Origin: Theodoxus fluviatilis
Taxonomy: Eukaryota; Mollusca; Gastropoda; Cycloneritida; Neritidae
Direction: 5' to 3'
NCBI GenBank assembly: GCA_034096865.1
Contig: JAWQFJ010011958.1
Span: 1 to 15,800 of the forward strand
DNA: 15,800 bases
The translations under genes were made by a program, and so were the position numbers. This document shows, in pieces, positions 1 to 8,900 of this stretch (position 1 is the stretch's first letter; each line of letters starts with the position of its first letter). The notes under the pieces were generated by a model that saw nothing but the letters and a program-made list of their open reading frames with translations, was not told where the DNA came from and made no database searches.

Positions 1-1265
1 GGACTGAGCTCTGTGTTGCTCCAAGTCAGAAGGGGAAGAGGAAAGCGCCAGAGAGACCCGACCCGGCGACCCGCTGCCAGCGACAGGGCGTCTACCCGTG
101 GCGGCAACACCTAGGACAGTGGCTCGAGGGGCGCTTGTCACAACTGACAGACAGCTGCCAGCAGGTATTTTGCAGTTTTCTTTCATGGAAACATTATGGC
201 ACATTGGGCGAAATTTTTGAAGGAGACAAAAAAAAAAAAAAAAAATAGAACAAAGAAAGAAGAACCCTGACCTTTTCCTTCCTGCCTCGCTCCAAAATTT
301 GGTTCGTGTGTGCTGCTAGAGACGCTTTGTTGAATACTTGAAACTCGACAGTAGTTGAAAAATGGATTTCAAATGTTTTGTGTCGCCGCTGCAGCGGAAC
401 ATTATCCGAGAGTGATGAGCGAAGAGTCGGTGGTGTTGTATTGCACTTGATAAAACACCCAGCATCGCTGGGGTCAGTTGAGGAAACGGTATGACACTTA
501 TTTATGACTAACATGCTTGCGTTCAGATATTAGGGCAATCAGCTGTTTATGTCAGAATAAAGATGTAATAGTGTTGTGGGGCGTGTACATTCCACTCTGC
601 CTGGATCTCCGCTTATTCTTACCTTAGGCTGGTGTTGAGAACTAGAAACGTGGGAATTATTAGTGCTGCGTGAGCTAGTGTTTGTTTTGCTCATCTATCA
701 ACAGCCCTGTCGCCCTCATTGTTCCTTTGTTGGTTTGTGGCGACTTCAGATGCATCGCACTTCGTAATAACAATGTGGTAGAAGCCGTTGTAGCAACTTT
801 TCTGATAGAACATGGTGATTTGGCTTAACAAATTCCCGTTGTTCCCGAGGGAGATAAACATTTAAGTAGAAACGATTTTTTGGTAAGGAACTGTTGTCAC
901 AGCGTCACAGACTTGCTTGATTCATGTTGTATACACTGAGACTATGTTAAACATATCTGGAGATTTAAATGGCAAGTTTACCTTACATTCAACGCAACGC
1001 AGTGACAAAATCAGCATATCCGCAGTACCGATATGTCTGGTTTCGAATGAATGTTGGTTCAACGCCTAGATAGTACTCACTTTCTGTGAAAGAAATCATG
1101 ATTCTGTACGCCCATCATTATGCTTGGAGTTATGTACTACAAAGCGTCGACAGAATACCGGAACACACGTTCGTTGCAAAATTGTAACAAAGAAAGCTTT
1201 CCCCCCCCACCGTTCCCAAACAACACGTGTATAGGGGGGCCAAAGGATTCTCCAGGCCTCTGCCC
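1..1265. other. Unassigned AT-rich region, no recognised gene
   Basis: No protein family could be recognised in any frame. The first 165 bases are GC-rich and stay open in + frame 3 (from position 3). They end at CAG followed by GTATTT, which looks like a splice donor with GT at 165-166. This could be an exon running in from the left, but the translation resembles nothing known to me and the stretch is short, so the idea is weak. A run of about 19 A residues lies near 226-245. The remainder (about 250-1265) is ordinary non-coding sequence with scattered stops in all frames. A C-run sits at 1201-1208 and a short G-run near 1234-1240. Confidence 0.5.
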
Positions 1266-1470
1266 ATTGGACTGGACACGTCATACTTATGGACAAGTGC
1301 AGGATCCCGAGACAACTGTTCTATGGAAAACTCACCCCGGGCAGCCGCAACCGGGGACGGCCAAGAAAGGGATCAAAGACAACCTCAGGACAAACCTCAA
1401 GTGGATGGACCTTCATCCCCGCCAGCTTGAAACTGCAGCCTCCGATCGAAGCACTGGGCTAAACCGTTCC
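1266..1470 (+). pseudogene. LINE reverse-transcriptase C-terminal fragment
   Basis: This is a relic of the conserved region that follows the reverse transcriptase in many non-LTR retrotransposons. In + frame 2, positions 1268-1372 read WTGHVI, then RIPRQLFYGKL, then RGRPRKG. That is the usual order of a W-x-GH motif, an FYGEL-like motif and a GRP+K motif. Near 1370 the frame moves to frame 1, which reads IKDNLRTNLKW and then ETAASDRS, the typical end of these proteins. So there is at least one frameshift. No endonuclease or polymerase motif precedes it, so only the tail of the element survives. It differs from the matching tail of the RTE element at 5359-5673 and therefore comes from another LINE family. 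The family assignment rests on motif recognition alone. Confidence 0.7.
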
Positions 1471-1471
1471 A

Positions 1472-1678
1472 TGTCGATCGTGCTATGTACGTCAGAGGAC
1501 CTCTGTCAAGGGGCGTACAGGGAAGGTTCCTCTGGGATGGATGATCCCCACCGTTCCTTTTGAGATGGTGGCTGTGGATTTGATCGGTCCAGTCATACCT
1601 ACTTCTGATTGTGGGCATACATACGCGTTGGTGCCTGTCGATTATGAGAAAAGGTACCCGATGGCTACCCTGAAATAA
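1472..1678 (+). pseudogene. Ty3/gypsy-type integrase fragment
   Basis: In + frame 2 this segment reads RSCYVRQRT, KVPLG, then VAVDLIGP and later VDYEKRYP, ending at a TAA (1676-1678). This order matches the end of the integrase HHCC zinc-binding domain followed by the start of the DDE catalytic core in Ty3/gypsy-like LTR retrotransposons. The first catalytic Asp would be codon 1577-1579. The second Cys of the zinc-binding CxxC appears to be Arg (codon 1490-1492). The other two catalytic acidic residues are absent because homology stops at about 1675. No protease, reverse transcriptase or LTR was found nearby, so this is an isolated scrap of a pol gene. It starts immediately after the LINE fragment. 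A BEL-type integrase is a less likely alternative. Confidence 0.75.
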
Positions 1679-2228
1679 TACGAGAAAACAAATTATAACT
1701 TCCCCTAAAGAAACAATGAGAAATCGAAATAATGAGGCAGAGAAAATGAAACCGCGAAAAAAAACAAGACCTACAACCCACTCAAACAATTACAGAAATG
1801 AAGAAAGTCTGCGACAATAGGCGATAGAAAACAGCAAGCGATGATAATCTTACCTCTTGAGATCTGGACTAAAGAGTGGCAGGTTCAGCAGCACAGGCAG
1901 CACAGACACCAAAAAAAGGCACATGCAACACACCGTCGCCAACAGGGAGAAAATCCCATCGACTTAGCCACAATACCAAAAGCATAGTGTCCACAAGGCA
2001 CATAGACCTACAGAGAGTCATAGAACTTTTTACAATAAGTGAAATACAGCAACTGACTGAATTAGAATTCCCTGCGATACATAGAGTAGTGTTATATGAA
2101 ATTTTCGTGCAAAACAGATTATGCACTACTATGATGATATAGCGTAGGAGTCCGCAACTTCATAGAAAATCTAACCACAAACCATAGAACTGCAGAGAGT
2201 GCTATGCTCAGCAAAATACTTCGAATTA
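1679..2228. other. Unassigned A-rich region
   Basis: The + strand is A-rich here. One reading frame stays open from a TTG-like start at 1876 to 2142 (88 codons), but it has no recognisable motif and no compositional sign of selection, so it is not called as a gene. Nothing else was identified. Confidence 0.5.
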
Positions 2229-2420
2229 TTAGATGGATGGATGGAGTTTTACGGCTTGTCAGCCTGCGTAGCCTATATACGTCAATTGAGCATGAAAGAC
2301 AATACAATTAAACACAAATAAAGTCATGATGTCCCTAGTTGTTCGCCTCTTACGAATCGCGTAGGGATACGCGGCGGGTCAATTCTTTCCGCGAAGCCAC
2401 AGGGGAAATATAATTGTAAT
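2229..2420 (-). repeat. Possible dispersed repeat (SINE- or LINE-tail-like)
   Basis: On the - strand this stretch contains GTAAGAGGCGA-like sequence (complement of about 2342-2356). It runs on to a short GATG/CATC tetranucleotide run (complement of about 2231-2246). Sequences of the form CGTAAGAGGCGA followed later by a short tandem tail are, as I recall, common in dispersed animal repeats, especially LINE 3' ends and SINEs. An AATAAA-like string lies on the + strand near 2317-2322. The boundaries and identity are inferred, and no protein-coding content is seen. Confidence 0.3.
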
Positions 2421-2544
2421 AACAAAACAGTTAAAATGAGTTAAAAGTCAAAACAAAACTTGTCCAAGTCGTGAGAGTCATAAATAGTTTAACGTATCAA
2501 CTCCGCCAAAGACGGTCTCAAGCCCGGCTGCAAAAGGAGGAGAG

Positions 2545-3500
2545 TTGGGCGTGGGGCCAGCAACCCCACCCCGTAAAAAAGAGCTCGCTACAGAAACACC
2601 AAGAAGAAACCCAACAGAAATCAAGGACCTGGGAGAAGATGGACCTCCAGCGGGAAAGAATATGACATCGGGCGGTGAAAGCCAGAGTCATCTGGAAGCC
2701 GTCAGGCCGACGACCATCGTCTCCACCAGGACCCCCACTACTATCGGTACATGGAACGCGCGGACCATGTACGAGACCGGAAAGTCAGCACAAGTGGCCG
2801 CAGAGATGAAGAGGTACAACCTCACCATCCTGGGAATCAGTGAGGCAAGATGGACTGGTTCTGGGCAAAACCGACTGATTTCCGGTGAGTTACTGCTGTT
2901 CTCGAGGCATGAGAAAGACGACGCTGCACACACCCAGGGCGTGGCACTGATGTTGTCCAGGGAGCCCTCCTTGGATGGGAAGCTCACGATCCACGGATAT
3001 TATGACAGCCTCCTTTCGTACCAGGGAAAAGAGGATCAAAATGGACGTAATCCAGTGCTACGCCCCGACGAATGACAGTGAGGAGGAGGAGAAGGATGAT
3101 TTTACAACAGGCTACTTACCATCATACAAGATAGGCCGAAGAGAAACATCATCATCGTAATGGGCGACTTCAACGCAAAGATAGGCAGCGACAACCGAGG
3201 CTATGAGGAGATCATGGGGCAGCATGGGTTAGGCAAAATGAACGATAACGGAGAGAGATTTGCCGACATGTGCGCCACAAGCGACCTGGTCATCGGAGGA
3301 AGTGTTTTCAGCCACAGAAGGATACACAAGGCAACTTGGGTGTCACCAGACCTTCGGACGGAAAACCAAATCGACCACGTGTGCATCGTGAGGAAGTTTC
3401 GCCGCTCTCTTCAGGATGTACGCGCCGAACGAGGAGCAGATGTTGCTTCAGACCATCATCTCCTCGTTGCAAGATTGAAGCTGAAGCTCAGGAGGAACTG
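2545..3500 (+). pseudogene. RTE endonuclease (EEP) domain, two frameshifts
   Basis: In an active element this domain nicks target DNA to prime reverse transcription. The EEP catalytic signature is present in order although it is spread over frames. Asn of TWNAR is at 2755-2757 and Glu of SEARW at 2842-2844, both in frame 1. Tyr of CYAPTND is at 3059-3061 (frame 2). Asp and Asn of GDFN are at 3166-3168 and 3172-3174, and the SDHH motif has its Asp at 3451-3453, both back in frame 1. The first shift lies between 2961 and 2974, where frame 1 homology passes to frame 2. The second is at the T-run near 3101-3103, which looks like loss of one T. The N-terminal part before about 2735 is low-complexity and poorly conserved. 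Proteins of this type are often annotated as craniofacial development protein 2-like, which is a retrotransposon-derived name. Confidence 0.85.
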
Positions 3501-5165
3501 GACTAGGGGCTCCAGCCAGCGACAGAGTTACGATACCAAAGCGCTAAAGGACAACAGGAAGCAGGAAGAGTTTAAGATCACCCTCTCTAACAAGTTCCAG
3601 GTCCTAGAAGAGCTGCTTGAGGCGGAGACCACAGAACAACAGTGGCAAGGAGTAAAAGAAGCAGTTAAATCAACATGCAAAGAAGTACTTGGACCAAGAA
3701 TGCACAACCACAAAGAATGGATATCAGCAGAGACATTGAATATCATTGAAGAGAAAAGAGAAAAGAAGACTGCTATGAACAACAGCAAAACAAGAGCAGC
3801 GAAGGCAAAAGCGAATGAAGAATATGCAGAAGCCAACAGAAGCGTGAAGCGCAGCATCAAGGCAGACAAGAAGAACTACATAGAGATGCTGGCAACAGAA
3901 GCAGAAGAAGCAGCTTATCATGGCAACGACAGAGACCTGTATTCAACAATCAAGAAACTCTCAGGGAAGTTCGCCAAGCCAGAGAGACCAGTCAAAGACA
4001 GGAACGGAAGAGTGATACCGGAAGAGGAAGGACAGAAGAACAGATGGGTCGAACACTTCCAGGAGCTGCTCAACAGACCAGCGCCTGCAAACCCACCAGA
4101 CGTACCGCCAGCGGAAAGCAACCTGCCATTCGAGTGCGGTGCACCGACCAAGGAGGAGATCCGCAGCGCCATCAAACAACTGAAGAACGGCAAGTCTGCA
4201 GGACCTGACAGCTTTCCGGCAGAGGCGCTGAAGGCGGATGTGGAGACCAGTGTGAAGCTCCTATACCCACTCTTCTGCAAGATATGGGAAGGTGAAGAAG
4301 TACCAGCAGACTGGAGAGAAGGATACCTCGTCAAACTCTCCAAGAAAGGAGACCTCAGTTCCTGCGCCAACTACAGAGGAATAATGCCGCTGTCCATCCC
4401 AGGGAAGGTGTTTAACCGCATCTTACTGAACAGGATGAAAGAAGCAGTCGACCCGCATCTCCGTGACCAACAAGCCGGCTTCCGCAAGGAAAGGTCGTGC
4501 ACGGACCAGATAGCAACACTGCGCATCATCTTGGAACAGTCCTTGGAGTGGAACTCGCCCCTCTACGTAAATTTTATTGATTACGAGAAGGCGTTCGACA
4601 GTGTGGACAGGCTGAGATACTGAGATACTACGGAGTGCAGGAAAAGATCACGAACATCATCAAGAAGTCATACGAAAACATGACGTGCAGGATAGTTCAT
4701 GGCCGACAACGCACCGACGCCTTTGAAGTACAAACCGGAGTGAGACAGGGCTGCCTGCTTTCACCCTTCCTGATCCTGTTAGCGATCGACTGGATCATGA
4801 AGATATCGACAGACCAGAAACGAAACGGCATCCAGTGGACTCTTTGGAAATAGCTAGACGATCTTGACTTTGCTGATGATATGGCTCTCCTCTCTCATAC
4901 CCAACAACAAATGCAGGAAAAGACCAGCATTGTTGCGGACAACTCAGCAAGCCTGGGGCTCCACATGAACCGAGAGAAAAGCAAGGTTTTCAAGACAAAT
5001 GCATCCAACAACACACCCATCACAGTTGAAGGCAATGCGCTGAAAGATGTGAAAAGCTTCACGTATCTCGGCAGCATTGTAGACAAGCAGGGAGGAACGG
5101 ATGCAGACGTCAGAACCCGTATCGGCAAAGCCAGAGCAGCCTTCCATCAGCTGAAGAAGATCTAG
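3501..5165 (+). pseudogene. RTE reverse transcriptase domain, broken
   Basis: This is the polymerase part of the RTE element, copying element RNA at the nicked target. Frame 1 is open from 3160 to 4623. It carries a charged linker rich in Lys, Glu and Ala (about 3700-3950), NGKSAGPD (from 4186), YRGI, a KVFNRILLNRM segment and motif A, FIDYEKAFDSVD, with the catalytic Asp at 4579-4581. At 4616-4635 the sequence CTGAGATA is repeated in tandem, a few codons expected after motif A are missing, and the frame moves to frame 3. Frame 3 then carries motif B (GVRQGCLLSPF, near 4737) and the YADD-like box FADD at 4869-4880. A TAG at 4851-4853 sits just before LDDLDFADD, where RTE proteins usually have Gln. 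The frame ends at a TAG at 5163-5165. All catalytic aspartates remain, so the damage is recent to moderate. Confidence 0.85.
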
Positions 5166-5673
5166 GAATCAAGCGCAATAACTACTACTACAAAGATCAG
5201 GGTCTTCAATACCATCGTGAAGCCGATCTTGCTGTACGGAGCAGAGACCTGGCGAACTACCGTCACCACCATGAAGAAAATCCAGGTCTTCATCAACACC
5301 TGCCTCAGGAAGATCCTCAAGATCCGCTGGCTAGAAAAAAATCTACAATGAACTGTTTTTGAGAAACAGGCAACAGCCAGTTGAGGAAGACGTCCTTCAG
5401 AGACGCTGGCGATGGATAGGCCACACCCTTTGCAGACCTGCTTCCAACATCACCAGGCAAGCCCTCACGTGGAACCCAGAAGGGAAGAGGAAGAGAGGGA
5501 GGCCATGGAACATCTGGAGCCGTGATCTGGAGGCAGACGCAAAGCGGATGGGAAAGACGTGGGGGCAGCTGGAAAGACTCGCCCAGAACCGAGATGCTTG
5601 GAATGAGCTGATTGGCGGCCTACACCCCAGACGGGGTCACAGGCGGAGTAGTAGTACATGCACATTGGCATAA
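5166..5673 (+). pseudogene. RTE C-terminal region
   Basis: This continues the RTE protein past the TAG at 5163-5165. In frame 3 the segment reads KIRVFNT, LLYGAETW, INTCLRKIL and IRW, the thumb-like region that follows the polymerase core in this clade. In the A-run at 5334-5340 the frame changes to frame 1. That frame is then open to the stop at 5671-5673 and reads NELFLRN, RRWRWIGHTL, LTWNPEG and RKRGRPW. The Trp-Ile-Gly-His and Gly-Arg-Pro motifs are standard for the LINE C-terminus. A short 3' sequence of simple composition (ACACAAACGCACACTC) follows the stop. No long poly-A is seen, which is normal for RTE elements, whose tails are short and variable. Confidence 0.82.
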
Positions 5674-5690
5674 CACAAACGCACACTCAG

Positions 5691-5971
5691 ACTCAAAGGC
5701 TCGCAAAGAGTATTGATTGCTCTTACGCGCAACATGCAATAACACTTTGTAAGGTCTCCAAGTTGGAAAATCTAGCTGGTCCATTCAGACGCTCAGCAAA
5801 TCAACAATAAAGTCTTTATCTCAGATTGATTCAGCACCCTTGTCAGCATTGTCTGAAAAGGAGGTCGGGATCGAGAAATTTCGATGCCAACAGACACAAC
5901 TGCTCAAACACAATTTCGTTTTTTACGTCATGGCCCTCACCGAGCAGACAGTGCCTCTGTTTCGTCCGCAC
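5691..5971. other. Spacer between RTE LINE and minisatellite
   Basis: No gene or protein homology was seen. An AATAAA hexamer lies at 5806-5811 on the + strand, about 135 bases past the RTE stop codon. It could serve as a polyadenylation signal for the element or a host transcript, but nothing else supports that. Sequence identity with the minisatellite begins at about 5972. Confidence 0.5.
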
Positions 5972-8900
5972 GCAGCACCCAGTCTTGCCTGCAGTAGGCA
6001 CAGTCCCACCCTAGGCTGCAGGGATCCCCCAGTCTTGCCTGCAGTAGGCACAGTCCCACCCTAGGCTGCAGCGCCCAGTCTTGCCTGCAGTAGGCACAGT
6101 CCCACCCTAGGCTGCAGGGATCCCCCAGTCTTGCCTGCAGTAGGCACAGTCCCACCCTAGGCTGCAGCACCCAGTCTTGCCTGCAGTAGGCACAGTCCCA
6201 CCCTAGGCTGCAGGGATGCCCCAGTCTTGCCTGCAGTAGGCACAGTCCCACCCTAGGCTGCAGGGATCCCCCAGTCTTGCCTGCAGTAGGCACAGTCCCA
6301 CCCTAGGCTGCAGCACCCAGTCTTGCCTGCAGTAGGCACAGTCCCACCCTAGGCTGCAGGGATCCCCCAGTCTTGCCTGCAGTAGGCACAGTCCCACCCT
6401 AGGCTGCAGGGATCCCCCAGTCTTGCCTGCAGTAGGCACAGCCCCACGCTAGGCTGCAGCGCCCAGTCTTGCCTGCAGTAGGCACAGTCCCACCCTAGGC
6501 TGCAGGGATCCCCCAGTCTTGCCTGCAGTAGGCACAGTCCCACCCTAGGCTGCAGCGCCCAGTCTTGCCTGCAGTAGGCACAGTCCCACCCTAAGCTGCA
6601 GCGCCCAGTCTTGCCTGCAGTAGGCACAGTCCCACCCTAGGCTGCAGGGATCCCCCAGTCTTGCCTGCAGTAGGCACAGTCCCACCCTAGGCTGCAGGGA
6701 TCCCCCAGTCTTGCCTGCAGTAGGCACAGTAACACCCTAGGCTGCAGCGCCCAGTCTTGCCTGCAGTAGGCACAGTCCCACCCTAGGCTGCAGCGCCCAG
6801 TCTTGCCTGCAGTAGGCACAGTCCCACCCTAGGCTGCAGCGCCCAGTCTTGCCTGCAGTAGGCACAGTAACACCCTAGGCTGCAGCGCCCAGTCTTGCCT
6901 GCAGTAGGCACAGTCCCACCCTAGGCTGCAGGGATCCCCCAGTCTTGCCTGCAGTAGGCACAGTCCCACCCTAGGCTGCAGCGCCCAGTCTTGCCTGCAG
7001 TAGGCACAGTCCCACCCTAGGCTGCAGGGATCCCCCAGTCTTGCCTGCAGTAGGCACAGTCCCACCCTAGGCTGCAGCACCCAGTCTTGCCTGCAGTAGG
7101 CACAGTCCCACCCTAGGCTGCAGCGCCCAGTCTTGCCTGCAGTAGGCACAGTCCCACCCTAGGCTGCAGCGCCCAGTCTTGCCTGCAGTAGGCACAGTAA
7201 CACCCTAGGCTGCAGCGCCCAGTCTTGCCTGCAGTAGGCACAGTCCCACCCTAGGCTGCAGGGATCCCCCAGTCTTGCCTGCAGTAGGCACAGTCCCACC
7301 CTAGGCTGCAGGGATGCCCCAGTCTTGCCTGCAGTAGGCACAGTCCCACCCTAGGCTGCAGCACCCAGTCTTGCCTGCAGTAGGCACAGTCCCACCCTAG
7401 GCTGCAGGGATGCCCCAGTCTTGCCTGCAGTAGGCACAGTCCCACCCTAGGCTGCAGGGATGCCCCAGTCTTGCCTGCAGTAGGCACAGTCCCACCCTAG
7501 GCGCAGGTGCCCAGTCTGCCTGCAGTAGGCAGTCCCCCAGGCTGCACCCAGTCTTGCCTGCAGTAGGCACAGTCCCACCCTAGGCTGCAGGGATCCCCCA
7601 GTCTTGCCTGCAGTAGGCACAGTCCCACCCTAGGCTGCAGGGATCCCCCAGTCTTGCCTGCAGTAGGCACAGTCCCACCCTAGGCTGCAGGGATGCCCCA
7701 GTCTTGCCTGCAGTAGGCACAGTCCCACCCTAGGCTGCAGCACCCAGTCTTGCCTGCAGTAGGCACAGTCCCACCCTAGGCTGCAGCACCCAGTCTTGCC
7801 TGCAGTAGGCACAGTCCCACCCTAGGCTGCAGCGCCCAGTCTTGCCTGCAGTAGGCACAGTCCCACCCTAGGCTGCAGGGATCCCATAGTCTTGCCTGCA
7901 GTAGGCACAGCCCCACGCTAGGCTGCAGCGCCCAGTCTTGCCTGCAGTAGGCACAGTCCCACCCTAGGCTGCAGCGCCCAGTCTTGCCTGCAGTAGGCAC
8001 AGTCCCACCCTAGGCTGCAGGGATCCCCCAGTCTTGTCTGCAGTAGGCACAGTCCCACCCTAGGCTGCAGCGCCCAGTCTTGCCTGCAGTAGGCACAGTC
8101 CCACCCTAGGCTGCAGGGATCCCCCAGTCTTGCCTGCAGTAGGCACAGTCCCACTCTAGGCTGCAGGGATCCCCCAGTCTTGCCTGCAGTAGGCACAGTC
8201 CCACTCTAGGCTGCAGGGATCCCCCAGTCTTGCCTGCAGTAGGCACAGTCCCACTCTAGGCTGCAGAGATCCCCCAGTCTTGCCTGCAGTAGGCACAGTC
8301 CCACCCTAGGCTGCAGCGCCCAGTCTTGCCTGCAGTAGGCACAGTCCCACCCTAGGCTGCAGCACCCAGTCTTGCCTGCAGTAGGCACAGTCCCACCCTA
8401 GGCTGCAGCACCCAGTCTTGCCTGCAGTAGGCACAGTCCCACCCTAGGCTGCAGCGCCCAGTCGTGCCTGCAGTAGGCACAGTCCCACCCTAGGCTGCAG
8501 GGATGCCCCAGTCTTGCCTGCAGTAAGCACAGTCCCACCCTAGGCTGCAGCGCCCAGTCTTGCCTGCAGTAGGCACAGTCCCACCCTAGGCTGCAGGGAT
8601 CCCCCAGTCTTGCCTGCAGTAGGCACAGTCCCACCCTAGGCTGCAGCGCCCAGTCTTGCCTGCAGTAGGCACAGTCCCACCCTAGGCTGCAGGGATCCCC
8701 CAGTCTTGCCTGCAGTAGGCACAGTCCCACCCTAGGCTGCAGGGATCCCCCAGTCTTGCCTGCAGTAGGCACAGTCCCACCCTAGGCTGCAGCGCCCAGT
8801 CTTGCCTGCAGTAGGCACAGTCCCATCCTAGACTGCAGGGATCCCCCAGTCTTGCCTGCAGTAGGCACAGTCCCACCCTAGGCTGCAGCACCAAGTCTTG

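Larger units (their letters stand above)
2480..5690 (+). mobile_element. Near full-length RTE-clade LINE, inactivated
   Basis: This is a non-LTR retrotransposon with one long ORF encoding an EEP endonuclease, a reverse transcriptase and a conserved C-terminal region. The coding part spans about 2545-5673, roughly 1,040 codons, close to the usual size of RTE-clade proteins. Motif wording (WNARTM, SEARWTG, IQCYAPTND, GDFNAKIG, GVRQGCLLSP, DLDFADD, LTWNPEG) resembles the SR2-like/RTE group known from flatworms, molluscs and cnidarians. The frame is broken by shifts near 2961-2974, near 3101 and in an A-run at 5334-5340, by a lesion at 4616-4635, and by in-frame TAG codons at 4851-4853 and 5163-5165. 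Exact ends and a target-site duplication could not be fixed. The 5' end may begin near 2470-2510 and the 3' end lies shortly after the stop at 5671-5673. Confidence 0.88.

Noticed and set aside
194..514. A 106-codon - strand frame
   Set aside because: It runs through the complement of the A-tract (a run of Phe) and shows no motif or homology.
1120..1563. A single 147-codon gene
   Set aside because: It is a frame that crosses from a LINE tail into an integrase scrap read in another phase. The real homologies lie partly in frame 2.
1876..2142. An 88-codon + strand frame
   Set aside because: It is short, in A-rich sequence, with no recognisable domain and no supporting context.
3528..4370. Several - strand frames of 65-150 codons
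   Set aside because: They are antisense shadows of the RTE reverse transcriptase region, whose motifs are clear on the + strand.
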